This document shows positions 34,938 through 44,770 of a stretch of DNA of 64,000 nucleotides, in pieces (the first letter of the stretch is position 1; every line of letters starts with the position of its first letter). Both the position numbers and the translations under genes were made by a program. The DNA is from Mycobacterium sp. ITM-2016-00318. GTDB taxonomy: Bacteria > Actinomycetota > Actinomycetes > Mycobacteriales > Mycobacteriaceae. The notes below the pieces were generated by a model. The model saw only the letters and a list, made by a program, of their open reading frames with translations. It searched no databases and was not told the DNA's origin. Location of the stretch: contig NZ_CP134400.1 of the NCBI RefSeq assembly GCF_002968285.2, forward strand, positions 1,736,001 through 1,800,000. The letters run 5' to 3'.

Positions 34938-35645
34938 TCAGTCGGCCTGCAAGCGTAGTCGGCGAGCCAGGATGTCGCGGGCGACATTGGTGGCGCTTCG
35001 GCCGGTGACATAGGCGTGCGCGCGCAGCCGCACCAGGGCCACCGTCGGCTCGACCTCAAGCTGGGCCACCAGCATCCCGGTGGCCTGATTTACCTCGGCC
35101 CGCGACAACGTGGTCAGCTCGGCCCAGGAATCGCTGTCGGGGTCGCCAACCGCGGCCTGCATATCCTCTGCGAGGAGATCCAGCAGCGGTATCTTTACCA
35201 GCTCGGCCGCCACCAGCGCACCGGCCAGCTGCTCGGCATCCAACAGATCGGGGTCGGACCGAAACAGGTCCAAGGCTCCCAGGTATTGGCCGGCTACCAC
35301 CACCGGCATCGCGTAAACGCCGCGAATCTGATGCGCCAGCATCGCCGTTCCATACGCCGGCCACCGAACAACATCGGGATCGGCCAGATCGGCCACCATC
35401 ACTGGCGCGCGGTGTGCCACCGAGTCCAGGCAGGGCCCCTCACCCAGGGTGAACTGCAACTCGTCATACGCCCGTGCCGACGCCCCGCTGGCCCCCAGCG
35501 TGCCAACGTTGATCCCGTTGAAGACCAACGAAATTGCCGCCGCGTCGATGTCGAACAATTCCACGCAGGCCTCACACAGCCGATCGGCGGCCCTGACGCC
35601 CCGCCGGTCGCCGACGGCGGTAAGCAGCTGCTCGTGAATCGCCAC
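34938..35645 (-). CDS. GAF-ANTAR regulator (second of a tandem pair)
   Basis: A 235-residue paralogue of its neighbour. GAF part: FDIDAAAISLVFNGINVGTLGAS, FTLGEGPCLDSVAHRAPVMV and VYAMPVVVAGQYLGALDLF. ANTAR part: LSRAEVNQATGMLVAQLEVEPTVALVRLRAHAYVTGRS. The two proteins share the GPCLD motif and domain order but differ throughout, so the pair is an old duplication or two separate acquisitions. Likely an operon of two regulators. No target leader RNA was identified nearby. Confidence 0.87.
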   Translation of the reverse strand: MAIHEQLLTAVGDRRGVRAADRLCEACVELFDIDAAAISLVFNGINVGTLGASGASARAYDELQFTLGEGPCLDSVAHRAPVMVADLADPDVVRWPAYGTAMLAHQIRGVYAMPVVVAGQYLGALDLFRSDPDLLDAEQLAGALVAAELVKIPLLDLLAEDMQAAVGDPDSDSWAELTTLSRAEVNQATGMLVAQLEVEPTVALVRLRAHAYVTGRSATNVARDILARRLRLQAD

Positions 35646-35869
35646 CCCTAACCAAGCACGAGGCCGTCAAGGTCAGCCCAGGACCCCCCCGGATGGTGCG
35701 GAAGTAGCGTCATCCCACCTTGTCCCATCCCGATCGCACTGACCGCAGAGCGCTGACCACGACCCCAGCAGCCTCGACAATAACCCGTTGTCAACCTCCG
35801 CCTCCCTCGAGACGGAAACCGGCACCATGCCGAGGTGATCGACATGCCGACAACGAAGGAAATAACGAG

Positions 35870-36274
35870 ATGACCGCGATGACCAAGCACGACGCCATCA
35901 ACGCCGCGATGGGCCTCGCGGAGGACGTTGCCGAGGGGCGGCTCGATCCGGCGGTGCTCAAGCAGCAGGCGGTAACCGAGCTGCGTGCACTGTTCGGCAC
36001 CGTGGTTGGGCCAGATGACCCGGCCTGGGACGTACAGGCCGACGTCGCCCGCCAGGCGATCGCGCTCGGCGCGCTGACTGCTGATGAACTCAGCGAGTGG
36101 GCGGCGGTCATGCGTCGCCGCACCGGAGGGACGCTGAGCGGGTCCGGCTTCGACGAGACCCTGCGTTGCATGCGGGAGAAGGGCAACAACGCCACCGACA
36201 TCGCCAAGATGCTTGGAGTCTCCCGAGCTACGGTGTACCGGTACCTCGCCGGGAACCAGTCGCTTTCGGTGTAG
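35870..36274 (+). CDS. Helix-turn-helix protein (resolvase-type HTH)
   Basis: A 134-residue protein from ATG 35870 (RBS GAAGGAAATAACGAG). The last 35 residues form a Hin/resolvase-type HTH: NNATDIAKMLGVSRATVYRYLAG. The N-terminal 100 residues are mainly helical with no recombinase catalytic Ser, so it is a DNA-binding protein and not a recombinase. Divergent from the GAF-ANTAR pair across about 225 bp. Target unknown. Confidence 0.75.
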   Translation: MTAMTKHDAINAAMGLAEDVAEGRLDPAVLKQQAVTELRALFGTVVGPDDPAWDVQADVARQAIALGALTADELSEWAAVMRRRTGGTLSGSGFDETLRCMREKGNNATDIAKMLGVSRATVYRYLAGNQSLSV

Positions 36275-36322
36275 ATCCATCGGCGCGGTGGTTGCGCCCA
36301 GCCCATCGGCGGAGGGCGAGTG

Positions 36323-37090
36323 TCATTCAATTCCCGCTAGTCTGAAGACGTAGTTGACGGCTGCAGAGGAGTCGGAGGAGCGTGCAATCTGCATCTTCAA
36401 TGCTTCCAGAAAACCTTCGGCGTGTGTGGCAAGGACGGCCTGGTATCCGCCGTAGTAGCGGGCGGTGAGGTCGGCGATGAAGTTCAGTATTCGGATCTGT
36501 TGCTCTGCCGGACAGCTGCGGAGTAGTACTTTTCGAGAATTGGACGGATACCGGGAGTGTTCCAGTCTTCTTCGCCTGGCCGGTGCCGAGCAACCCGCCG
36601 GACAAGTCCATCGGGGTGGCGGTCGCGTCGTGGTAGCCGGCCGCGAAGGCTTGTTTGGCGATGTTGACGGTTAGTGGATCGGGTAGCCACAGTCCGCCGT
36701 CCCCTTCTGCAGCGCGCATGGCGGCGAGCTGCGCCATTCTTCGAGACGGTTTCAGCCCCGGGGAAGTGAAGCTGTTGCGGTGTCCCGCGGAGTAGGGCGA
36801 CACGTACAGCGACAGGCCTTTCGTGTCTATGGGAATGGCAAACGACACTGCGTAATCGGCGTCCTCGGGCCAATCGCCCAAGTGGTAGCACGATAAGTTC
36901 ATCGGCGTGGGCTGAAAATGATGTGTGAGTCTTGGCTCCGCGCACGGTGATCGAGTCGGCGTCGGTCGACGATGTGGAGGTAGTGGTCCGGGTCGGGCTG
37001 CGCGGATGGACTCAGCGCGCGGTGTCCTTTGACATCGATTTGTGCCACGGCGAGCGACAGGTCTTCATCGAGGCAGAAAGACTCGAACAC
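36323..37090 (-). pseudogene. HpaB-type hydroxylase / hydroxybutyryl-CoA dehydratase remnant, frameshifted
   Basis: Reading the minus strand in three frames gives a continuous homologue of the HpaB flavoprotein family. The order is DEDLSLAVAQIDVKGHRALS, then VRGAKTHTSFSAHADELIVLP, then PEDADYAVSFAIPIDTKGLS and NIAKQAFAAGYHDATATPMD with LSGGLLGTG, then NTPGIRPILEKYYSAAVRQS, then LNFIADLTARYYGGYQAVLA and THAEGFLEALKMQIARSSD, ending RLAGIE at the stop 36323-36325. At least three frameshifts separate these parts and roughly the N-terminal third to half of a normal 480-500 residue protein is missing. Clearly inactive. Confidence 0.8.
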
Positions 37091-37164
37091 TCGCCGACGT
37101 GAGCCGGCGAGCGCCCGAGCCTATCCGTTCTGCTTAACCGGTCGGCCACGACGCGGCTGTGGCA

Positions 37165-38310
37165 TCACCCCTGGTTGTTCAAGCTGTTCTGGAAGAACTT
37201 GGCCAACGTGTCGAACGGAATGAGGTCCACCCGGTCGTAGAGGTCGACATGGCCCGCTCCCGGGATCATCACCAGTTGCTTGGGCTCGGCGGCCAATTGG
37301 TAAGCCTGCTCGCTGAACTCACGAGAGTGAGCCTGATCGCCGGTGATGAACAGCATGGGGCGTGGGGAGATCGTCTCGATGTCCTCGAACGGGTAGAAGT
37401 TCATGAACCGAACGTTGCTGCTCAGCATCGGCTGGGTGCTCGTCGCTGGGCTGTTACCTCTGGCAGTGCGATAGAAGTCGTAGAACTCGCGGTCGATCGG
37501 CGTTGACTGGTCGGTGAGCTCAAACGGTGTGCCGCCCACGTATTCGACATCGCCGCCGACGAATTCGACGTCGCGCTGCGCCGCTGCCTGGGCAAGAGTC
37601 TCCTGTCGCTGCTCGGGGGTCATCGAGCCGCGCAGTCCATTGCGGTTGGCGCCGCCCATGTCGTACATGCTCACTGTGGCCACGGCCTTGATGCGGGGAT
37701 CGATCTTGGCGGCACTGATCACGAAACTTCCGCTGCCACAGACGCCGAGCGCACCGATGCGTTCCGCGTCGACGAAGGACTGGGTGCGCAGGTAATCGAC
37801 CGCGGCGCTGAAGTCTTCGGTGTAGACATCGGGCGCTACCAGATTGCGCGGTTCACCCTCGCTCTCACCCCAGTACGACAAGTCCAGGGACATGGTGACG
37901 AAGCCCCGCTCGGCCAGCTTGGCGGCGTAGAGGTTGGCGCTCTGCTCCTTGACCGCGCCCATGGGATGTCCGACGACCATCGCCGGGTTCGTGGTGTTGC
38001 GGTCCATGTCGTTGGGTACGAAGAGATTCCCGGTGACGTTCATCTGATACTGGTTCTTGAACGTGACCTTCTGCACGGTGACCTGGTCACTGCTGTAGAA
38101 GTTGTCCGCACCGTGGGATGTGTCCCCTGCCGGCAGGCTGGTCCCCGGTTGGGTCGGCGACGGCGTTGCGGTGCTGCGTTCCGCGGGCGCGCATGCCGCG
38201 GTGGCCAGCACGCCCAGCGCGGCCGCACCGCCGGCCAGCTTCATCAGTGTGCGACGGCGGCTGCCGTCCCGTCGTGTCCTTGTTTTGGTGGTCTCCAGTG
38301 CCGTGTTCAT
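37165..38310 (-). CDS. Exported alpha/beta hydrolase with Tat lipoprotein signal
   Basis: A 381-residue protein. The N-terminus has a twin-arginine signal ending in a lipobox: GSRRRTLMKLAGGAAALGVL, then TAAC at about residue 40. The body is a dienelactone-hydrolase-like alpha/beta hydrolase. The nucleophile elbow reads LGVCGSGSFV, suggesting a Cys nucleophile as in dienelactone hydrolase; a C-terminal GAGHVDLYD supplies the His. Divergent from the XRE regulator and the lipoprotein cluster. Probably a surface hydrolase acting on a cyclic ester or thioester; substrate unknown. Confidence 0.83.
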   Translation of the reverse strand: MNTALETTKTRTRRDGSRRRTLMKLAGGAAALGVLATAACAPAERSTATPSPTQPGTSLPAGDTSHGADNFYSSDQVTVQKVTFKNQYQMNVTGNLFVPNDMDRNTTNPAMVVGHPMGAVKEQSANLYAAKLAERGFVTMSLDLSYWGESEGEPRNLVAPDVYTEDFSAAVDYLRTQSFVDAERIGALGVCGSGSFVISAAKIDPRIKAVATVSMYDMGGANRNGLRGSMTPEQRQETLAQAAAQRDVEFVGGDVEYVGGTPFELTDQSTPIDREFYDFYRTARGNSPATSTQPMLSSNVRFMNFYPFEDIETISPRPMLFITGDQAHSREFSEQAYQLAAEPKQLVMIPGAGHVDLYDRVDLIPFDTLAKFFQNSLNNQG

Positions 38311-38468
38311 CTGAATTCTCTCCTGAGTGGTTCTTGCGGAAGAACGGCTGCCGTGCCGTTGCAGTCATCTATCAGGCAACACTGCCGGTCGCAGTCGTGG
38401 GAGTCCCTGATGAAGGGTGTACCGGTAGTGCATCCCACATCGGCGGCAACCCTCGTACCGTGGTCGAT

Positions 38469-39365
38469 ATGGACAACCGTGCCGAGGTCCGCGAATTCTT
38501 GATGTCGCGACGGGCGAAGATCACGCCGCAGCAGGCGGGCCTACCCGAGTTCGGCAACCGCCGAGTCCCGGGACTGCGCCGCGGGGAGGTCGCCTCACTG
38601 GCCGGCGTCAGCATCGAGTACTACAGCAAGCTCGAACGCGGCGGGCTCGCCGGTGTTTCGGCGTCGATCCTCGATGCCATCGCCCGGGCGCTACAACTCG
38701 ACGACGCCGAACGGGCCCATCTGTTTCACCTGGCGCACGCCGCCGACGGCACCAGTGCAGGCATGCGCCCACGACGGCGTCCCGCCAAGCGCTGGGCTCC
38801 ACGGCCCAGTCTGCGATGGGCCCTCGACAAGTTCACCGCCCCGGCCATCGTCCGCAACGGCCGGATGGACTTGTTGGCAGTCAACCATCTTGGCCGCGGG
38901 ATGCATTCGTCGATGTACGACAGCGATCCCACCCGTCCACCGAACTTCGCGCGTTTCACCTTCCTGCACGAGGATTCGCGCCGCTTCTATCCGCACTGGG
39001 AGGAAGCCGCTGACATCTGCGTCGCCATTCTGCGGACCGAGGCAGGCCGTGACCCTCACGACGGCCTGCTTCAGGACCTGGTCGGCGAATTATCCACCCG
39101 CAGCCAGGATTTCCGCCGCCGCTGGGGCGCACACAACGTCCGCACCCACGGCGCAGGAGCCAAGTCGTTCCACCACGACGTGGTGGGCGACCTGGAGTTG
39201 TTCTACGAAAGCGTCGACATGATCTCCGATCCAGGGTTGACACTGACGCTCTACGTCGCCGAACCCGCCTCGCCGACCGCGCACGCACTTGACCTGCTTG
39301 CGTCGTGGACGGCCGAGCAGGTGCCCACCGCAGCCGACGTCGATCACTCATCGAGGCTGATATGA
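38469..39365 (+). CDS. XRE-type regulator with MmyB-like ligand domain
   Basis: A 298-residue regulator. The HTH (about 10-75) has REFLMSRRAKITPQQAGLPEFG, VPGLRRGEVASLAGVSIEYYSKLERG and ILDAIARALQLDDAERAHL. The C-terminal half is MmyB-like (RNGRMDLLAVNHLGRGMHSSMY, FTFLHEDSRRFYPHWEEAA). The MmyB family is generally a repressor that binds a hydrophobic ligand. ATG 38469 fits the family start; a longer frame to 38118 is unsupported. Its stop overlaps the next ATG, so it is translated with the cluster it probably regulates. Confidence 0.86.
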   Translation: MDNRAEVREFLMSRRAKITPQQAGLPEFGNRRVPGLRRGEVASLAGVSIEYYSKLERGGLAGVSASILDAIARALQLDDAERAHLFHLAHAADGTSAGMRPRRRPAKRWAPRPSLRWALDKFTAPAIVRNGRMDLLAVNHLGRGMHSSMYDSDPTRPPNFARFTFLHEDSRRFYPHWEEAADICVAILRTEAGRDPHDGLLQDLVGELSTRSQDFRRRWGAHNVRTHGAGAKSFHHDVVGDLELFYESVDMISDPGLTLTLYVAEPASPTAHALDLLASWTAEQVPTAADVDHSSRLI

Positions 39366-39916
39366 GGCCCTCGTCTCGGGGTCAAGGCCGGCGGCCGACC
39401 GCCCTGCGCATCGCCGGCATCGTTCACGTGGCTTGCAGCGCAATGCTGTTGGCTTCGTGCGGCGGGCAAGCGGAACGCGACGACACCCATTCGGCCACGG
39501 GCTCTGGCACCGCGTCGGCATGGAGTTCGGCCGCGCCGATGAGCGCGTCACCAAACAGTGCACCGCAGTTTCGCGTCGTGATCGGTGACACCACGCTCAC
39601 CGGCCGCCTATTCGACAACGCCACCGCCAGAGACTTCGCCTCGCAACTGCCGATGGCACTGACCTTCGCCGACCTGCACGGTGTGGAGAGGGGCGCGCCG
39701 CTGCCCCGCAAACTGTCGGTGGAAGGCATGCCCGCCGGCGACGACCCGCAGATCGGCGATCTGGGCTATTGGGCGCCCAGCGGCAACCTGGTGCTCTACT
39801 ACGGCGACGTCGGCTACTGGACCGGCATCATGCGCATCGGGCGCTTCGACGGCGACATGCAGGCCGTTGCCGCACAGTCCGGCGATTTCGACGCGACCTT
39901 CGAGCTCGTTCAGTAG
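39362..39916 (+). CDS. Cyclophilin-like fold lipoprotein
   Basis: A 184-residue protein. A basic N-terminus and hydrophobic stretch end at the lipobox LLASC (Cys about 34). The C-terminal 120 residues show the cyclophilin-like domain usually found as a cytosolic 120-residue protein: [49 protein letters not shown]. Catalytic residues of true cyclophilins are not conserved in this family. ATG 39362 overlaps the regulator stop. First of three consecutive predicted lipoproteins. Confidence 0.83.
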   Translation: MRPSSRGQGRRPTALRIAGIVHVACSAMLLASCGGQAERDDTHSATGSGTASAWSSAAPMSASPNSAPQFRVVIGDTTLTGRLFDNATARDFASQLPMALTFADLHGVERGAPLPRKLSVEGMPAGDDPQIGDLGYWAPSGNLVLYYGDVGYWTGIMRIGRFDGDMQAVAAQSGDFDATFELVQ

Positions 39917-39971
39917 AGCGACCGCACGTGGGGGGCTCGATGACGATGCCGACGACATAAGGACACAGACG

Positions 39972-40460
39972 ATGAGGCAGATCTTGACGACGGCCGCACT
40001 GGTAGCAGCTGCGCTGCCACTGAGCCTGTTTGGCTGCGGCTCCGCGGGAGCCGACGGGGAGCGCATGGAGATCTCCCGCGAAAAGACCCGCCCAGCGACG
40101 CCGGGGCCTCACGAGACGTTCACCGGGGAGGTCAGCGTCAAGCCGCTCTACGGCACCGTCGACAGGCGCAACAGCAGTGCGGCTGAAGTCACGTTCAGCC
40201 CGCGCGCGCGCAGTGCATGGCACACCCATCCCGCCGGTCAGACGTTGGTCGTCACGGCCGGCACCGGTTGGGTTCAGGAGTGGGGACAGGCCAAGCAACA
40301 GCTCAATCCGGGCGACGTGGTGTGGACGCCACCGGGTGTCAAGCACTGGCACGGTGCCACGGAATCCACGGCCTTGACCCACATCGCCATCCAGGAACAC
40401 GTCGACGGAACTGCCGTCAACTGGCTCGAGTATGTCTCCGACGAGCAATACACGAACTAG
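39972..40460 (+). CDS. Cupin lipoprotein
   Basis: A 162-residue protein with lipobox LFGC near residue 22 and a single cupin domain: [40 protein letters not shown], with the His/Gln/His metal ligands in place. ATG 39972 follows the lipoprotein pattern. Small cupins of this kind (often called cupin domain-containing, sometimes next to carboxymuconolactone decarboxylases) are normally cytosolic, so an exported form is notable. 19 bp before the next start. Confidence 0.85.
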   Translation: MRQILTTAALVAAALPLSLFGCGSAGADGERMEISREKTRPATPGPHETFTGEVSVKPLYGTVDRRNSSAAEVTFSPRARSAWHTHPAGQTLVVTAGTGWVQEWGQAKQQLNPGDVVWTPPGVKHWHGATESTALTHIAIQEHVDGTAVNWLEYVSDEQYTN

Positions 40461-40479
40461 ACAGGGAAAGGACCGAGCG

Positions 40480-41271
40480 GTGAGATTGCCGAAGTGGACC
40501 TTCATGGTCGCGGCGATGACATCGGTCTCGGTGTGGACCGCCGCATGTAGCAGTCCGGATCAACCCGCCGGATCGTCATCAGCGGCCATTGCGGACGTTG
40601 CGGCTGTGTCGCCTGCGCTGGATGACTACCGCGACCGGGTCATCGAGGGCGAGTTATGGCAGCGGCCCGGCCTCTCTCCCCGTGACCGCAGCGTCGTCAC
40701 CGTCGCCGCGCTAATCGCCCGCAACCAATCCATTGACATGGCAGCGCAATTCGAGCGCGCACTGGACAACGGCGTCACTGCGGCCGAACTGTCGGAGATC
40801 ATCACCCACTTGGCGTTCTACGCCGGATGGCCCAACGCGCTGTCGGCCGTCGCCACCGCCAACGACGTGTTCACCCACCGCGCCATCGACACTGACGACC
40901 TGCCCTCGGCCGACGAGCCTCTGCTGCCACTGAATCAGGCCGTCGAAGACCAGCGGCGGACCACCAACGAACAGAACTACGGTGCCGTCGCTCCCGGTGT
41001 ACTGCAGTACACCACCGACGTCTTGTTCACCGACCTGTGGCTGCGTCCCGGGTTGGCCCCGCGTGACCGCAGTCTCATCACGGTCAGCGCGCTCGTCGCT
41101 TCGGGGCAAACCGGGCAGATCACCTTTCACCTCGGCCGCGCCATGGACAGCGGACTCACCCAAGACGAGGCTTCAGAAACGTTGACGCAGTTAGCGTTCT
41201 ACTCGGGTTGGCCAACCGTATTCTCCGCATTACCCGTCTTCAAAGACGTCTTCGCGACCCGGCCACGCTGA
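40480..41271 (+). CDS. Double carboxymuconolactone-decarboxylase-family lipoprotein
   Basis: A 263-residue protein from GTG 40480 with RBS AGGGAAAGGA. Lipobox TAAC at about residue 22. Two CMD domains follow. The first: WQRPGLSPRDRSVVTVAALIARN and LAFYAGWPNALSAV. The second: WLRPGLAPRDRSLITVSALVASG and LAFYSGWPTVFSALPVF. The peroxidase CxxC of AhpD is absent in both, so it is more like a gamma-carboxymuconolactone decarboxylase fold protein of unknown chemistry. Exported membership of this family is unusual. Confidence 0.85.
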   Translation: MRLPKWTFMVAAMTSVSVWTAACSSPDQPAGSSSAAIADVAAVSPALDDYRDRVIEGELWQRPGLSPRDRSVVTVAALIARNQSIDMAAQFERALDNGVTAAELSEIITHLAFYAGWPNALSAVATANDVFTHRAIDTDDLPSADEPLLPLNQAVEDQRRTTNEQNYGAVAPGVLQYTTDVLFTDLWLRPGLAPRDRSLITVSALVASGQTGQITFHLGRAMDSGLTQDEASETLTQLAFYSGWPTVFSALPVFKDVFATRPR

Positions 41272-41307
41272 CCTCCGAAAGCAAACCACCACGAAAGGGA
41301 AATCAGC

Positions 41308-42351
41308 ATGCGCGCGACACTCATGTACGGCGCCGGCGACGTCCGCGTCGAAGACGTCACCGATTCGACAATAAAGCAGCCCACCGATGCACTGGTGCGC
41401 ATCACCGCGTCCTGTATCTGCGGCAGCGACCTGCACCCGTACTCTTCGATGAACTCCGCCGACGGCCCCGCTCGAATGGGCCACGAATTCATTGGCGTGG
41501 TCGAGGACACCGGACCCGAAGTGACGACCGTCAAGAAGGGCGACCTCGTCGTCTCACCGTTCTCGGTGTCGGACAACACCTGTCAGTTCTGCCGTGAAGG
41601 CCTGCAGACGGCCTGCAGCGATCCGGCGGCCACCTTCTGGGACAACATCCCCGACGAAGGCGCGCAGGCCGAGGCGATCTGCGTTCCTCTGGCCGACGGC
41701 ACTCTAGTCAAGCTACCGGTCGCAGCGGACTCGGCTCTCATGCCGTCACTGCTCACCTTGTCCGACGTGTTCGGCACCGGCTACCACGCCGCGGTCATGG
41801 GTGGCGTCAAGCAGCACACCCGCGTCGCCGTGATCGGTGACGGCGCCGTGGGCTTGATGGCAGTGCTTTCGGCCAAACGCTTGGGGGCCGAGCAAATCAT
41901 TCTGATGGGCCGCCATAAGCAGCGCACGGATCTCGGAATCGAGTACGGCGCCACCAACGTCGTCTCCGCTCGGGGCGACGAAGGCATCGCCGAGGTCCGC
42001 GAGCTCACCGGGGGTGACGGCGTCCACGTCGTCCTCGAGGCCGTCGGGCATATGCCCGCCTACGAACAGGCCGTCGGAATCGTCCGCGCTGGCGGGGTGA
42101 TCAGTCGCGTCGGAGTCCCCCAATACGAGGACGCACCAGTCGGATTCGCCAGCCTCTTCGGACGCAACATCCGACTGGCCGGGGGGCCCGCACCGGCCAG
42201 GGCCTACATCGAAGAGCTGATCCCCGACATCCTCGACGGCACGATCAACCCGGGCAAGGTCTTCGACGCGACGACCGGCATCGACGGCGTCCCCGCCGGA
42301 TATCAGGATATGGCCAATCGTAAGAGCCTCAAGGTCCTCGTCAATCCGTGA
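41308..42351 (+). CDS. Zinc-dependent medium-chain alcohol dehydrogenase
   Basis: A 347-residue alcohol dehydrogenase. Catalytic zinc ligands lie in SCICGSDLHPY and MGHEFIGVVED, and the structural zinc in CQFCREGLQTAC. The NAD(P)-binding VAVIGDGAVGLMAVLSAKRLG is intact, followed by GGDGVHVVLEAVGH. No defects seen. Located 36 bp after the CMD lipoprotein, with RBS GAAAGGGAA, so probably co-transcribed. Substrate unknown. Confidence 0.9.
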   Translation: MRATLMYGAGDVRVEDVTDSTIKQPTDALVRITASCICGSDLHPYSSMNSADGPARMGHEFIGVVEDTGPEVTTVKKGDLVVSPFSVSDNTCQFCREGLQTACSDPAATFWDNIPDEGAQAEAICVPLADGTLVKLPVAADSALMPSLLTLSDVFGTGYHAAVMGGVKQHTRVAVIGDGAVGLMAVLSAKRLGAEQIILMGRHKQRTDLGIEYGATNVVSARGDEGIAEVRELTGGDGVHVVLEAVGHMPAYEQAVGIVRAGGVISRVGVPQYEDAPVGFASLFGRNIRLAGGPAPARAYIEELIPDILDGTINPGKVFDATTGIDGVPAGYQDMANRKSLKVLVNP

Positions 42352-42475
42352 ACCGGCACATCAGGACCAGTCCGCGACCTTAGCGCAACCACCGAACTCT
42401 CCTAATGAGTGCGCGCCACCCTATCGGGCCGCCTGTCCGGTGAAGCCATCGAGTAACTAAAGAAGGAAAAAACAC

Positions 42476-43258
42476 ATGCCAGAAGTCGACCGCACCTTCG
42501 CGGACAAAGTGGCCTTCGTGACCGGAGCCACAAGTGGAATCGGTCGCGCCACCGCATTGGCGTTCGCCAAGGCTGGCGCCGACGTCGTGGTCGCCGACAT
42601 CAGTGGCGACGGCAACCGGGAGACTGCCGCGCTGATTGAAGCCAACGGAGGCAGCGCGCTTGCGGTGACGTGTGACGTCACCGACTCCGCTGATGTGCAG
42701 ACTGCGCTGAACCGTACTGTGGAACGCTTCGGGCGCGTGAACTTCGCTTTCAACAATGCCGGTGTGGAACAGCCGAGCGCCACTGCCGCAGAGATCACCG
42801 AAGATGAATTCGACCGAGTCGTGCGGATCAATCTGCGGGGCATCTTCCTGTGCCTCAAGTACGAGATTCCCCTGATGCTGGCGAACGGCGGCGGAGCGAT
42901 CATCAACACGTCTTCGGGCGCGGGAGTGGTCGGCATCGCCGGCCAAGCGGCCTACGCCGCATCAAAACACGCGGTGATCGGATTGACCAAGTCCGCGGCC
43001 TTGGACTACGCATCGTCGAATATCCGCATCAATGCGATCTGTCCCGGAATCATCGAAACCCCCATGATGGAGCGGTTCTCCGGCGGAAACGCCGAAGGCC
43101 GCCGACGTGTCATCGCGCAAGAACCCATCGGCCGCATGGGCCGACCGGAGGAGATTGCATCGGCGGTGCTGTGGTTGTGCTCAGACGGTGCCGCGTTCAC
43201 CGTTGGGCACGCGCTGATCGTCGACGGTGGGCAGACGGTCGGCATCTTCACGCCGTAG
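42476..43258 (+). CDS. Short-chain dehydrogenase/reductase
   Basis: A 260-residue classical [15 protein letters not shown] (NAD(P) binding), NNAGVEQP, the catalytic Ser region INTSSGAG and YAASKHAV (YxxxK) are present, with the C-terminal [23 protein letters not shown] typical of the family. RBS AGAAGGAAAA lies 6 bases before ATG. Gap to the alcohol dehydrogenase is about 125 bp, so it may have its own promoter. Substrate unknown. Confidence 0.9.
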   Translation: MPEVDRTFADKVAFVTGATSGIGRATALAFAKAGADVVVADISGDGNRETAALIEANGGSALAVTCDVTDSADVQTALNRTVERFGRVNFAFNNAGVEQPSATAAEITEDEFDRVVRINLRGIFLCLKYEIPLMLANGGGAIINTSSGAGVVGIAGQAAYAASKHAVIGLTKSAALDYASSNIRINAICPGIIETPMMERFSGGNAEGRRRVIAQEPIGRMGRPEEIASAVLWLCSDGAAFTVGHALIVDGGQTVGIFTP

Positions 43259-43413
43259 CTAGCACAGCGCATGTGCCGCAGTGGCTTGCCCAGACGACCA
43301 TCTTGGAAGTGGGTGTCCAAGCAGCTCCACTCCACGACGGGAGACCTTCGTCAATCAACGATCGCTACAGCGAGTCGTCACACTTTCTCAACCAACCTGC
43401 CTGGGCAGTACAC

Positions 43414-43605
43414 CTAGGCCTTGACGGCTATGTTGCTGACGTGCGGGTCGTTGCCGCCACCGAGGTAGATGGCGCGCAGGTCCGGGATGACGGCGCTCAC
43501 CGGGACGATGTAGTCGACCAGGTTGGCATTGACGATCTGACCGTCACGGGGATCGGTCACCGTGTGCTTCGAGCGGTCGTAGTACTCCATACTCACCCCG
43601 GCCAA
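43414..43605 (-). pseudogene. Fragment of a xanthine-dehydrogenase-type molybdopterin subunit
   Basis: A 63-codon frame reads GVSMEYYDRSKHTVTDPRDG and then QIVNANLVDYIVPVSAVIPD, followed by NIAVKA. The order GxxMxxxE...DPRxGxxVNxNLxDYxVPVxADIPD is the C-terminal signature of xanthine/aldehyde oxidoreductase large subunits. Nothing else of that 700-residue protein is visible nearby and the frame ends where GxKGxGE would follow. It is a small leftover. Confidence 0.55.
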
Positions 43606-43810
43606 GTCACGATCAGCGACGCGCGTACGTCTCGGTGTCCCGGCACATGACCAGGACGGCCATGCGCCTTGAGGACCGCCTCGTCCGGCTTACTCGGCCC
43701 TTACGGGGTCCCACCAATACAGGTAATGACAGTGCACCCCAAATGGGGATGGCACGAGCGTCACGTCGTCGTTGCACCGTGCGGACACACAACTATGGAA
43801 TAGGAGCAGC

Positions 43811-44041
43811 ATGAAACTGCATTACATCGCAACACTGTTCGTGACTGGTGCTGCCACTGCGGCGATCGCTGCGGCGCCAAGTGCTACCGCCGCAAGCGCA
43901 ATCATCAACCCCGACACGGGGGGATCGACCAGCACGAATCAGCGGCCCGGTCACGTGGCGATTCAGGTTGAGCCTCCTACGGTGTCAGATGCGCGTAGTT
44001 ACGGTCAGTACTCGTCGCCGGCGCCCATCCTCGAGGACTAG
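43811..44041 (+). CDS. Small secreted protein
   Basis: A 76-residue protein from ATG 43811 with RBS AGGAGCAGC. A signal peptide (MKLHYIATLFVTGAATAAIA with AAPSATA-A cleavage region) is followed by about 46 residues rich in Pro, Ser, Thr (STSTNQRPGHVAIQVEPPTVSDAR) and no cysteine. Similar small exported proteins are common in mycobacteria and their function is unknown. Isolated among decayed sequence. Confidence 0.7.
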   Translation: MKLHYIATLFVTGAATAAIAAAPSATAASAIINPDTGGSTSTNQRPGHVAIQVEPPTVSDARSYGQYSSPAPILED

Positions 44042-44770
44042 GGGATCAACCCTGTTTCCCCGTGCGCGAAATACCAACGGCGGGGCCGAAGCTCCTCGGA
44101 GGTGCACGATTCGTCTCGCTACGCGAGACTCGCCGCCGATCGTCACGGCCGGGACGACTGCGGCTCGGTACTCGGCGGGGGCCTCACAGGCCGGATCGTT
44201 GGGCGTAAAGGCAACGGCGCGTTACGCGGTTCGACGCTGCAATTCATCAAAGCCGTGAGTCGCCCGGCGATGTGCCGCCGAACTCCGATTACACCTGCCC
44301 ATCGCAGTGCTACCTCGTTTCGAGGTGTCCGAGGGTGTGAGCGCCTGCATGAACAGAGACTGACGAAGGTCCGCGAGGGCCGTTTGGTTCCGGAGTGAGC
44401 TGGGACTCAGGTGGCGTGATTGTGAGGTTCTCGCCCTGCCAGTCCACCGGGAACAGGCTGCGTATTGCCGGGAGGAGAAGCTTCTCGACCACTACGTCGT
44501 AGTCGCCCACGATCGCCTGTAAGTCCAAAGTTGGTACGACTGCAACTTCTCGTCCCAGACCTCGTTTACTTATCCTCAGCGATTGGCGATTGGCGACGCG
44601 GTCGAGGCGAAGGCTCTTCGCTCGGTAGACCCGGTGAATGGGAGCTGCCACGCGGCGACGCGAGGCTGCACGTCGCTGACAGCTGGAGGAGATTAATGCT
44701 GGGAAGGGTAGGAGATTGATGCCATGATTTCTGGCCTTAAGGCCGTTTTGGATCAGGCGGCATTGAACCC
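44042..44770. other. Region without a convincing intact gene
   Basis: About 730 bases. The minus frame around 44325-44560 has coding-like residues (DLQAIVGDYDVVVEKLLLPA, SLFPVDWQGENLTITPPES) that I could not assign, and shows no clear start. The rest looks non-coding or decayed. Confidence 0.4.
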
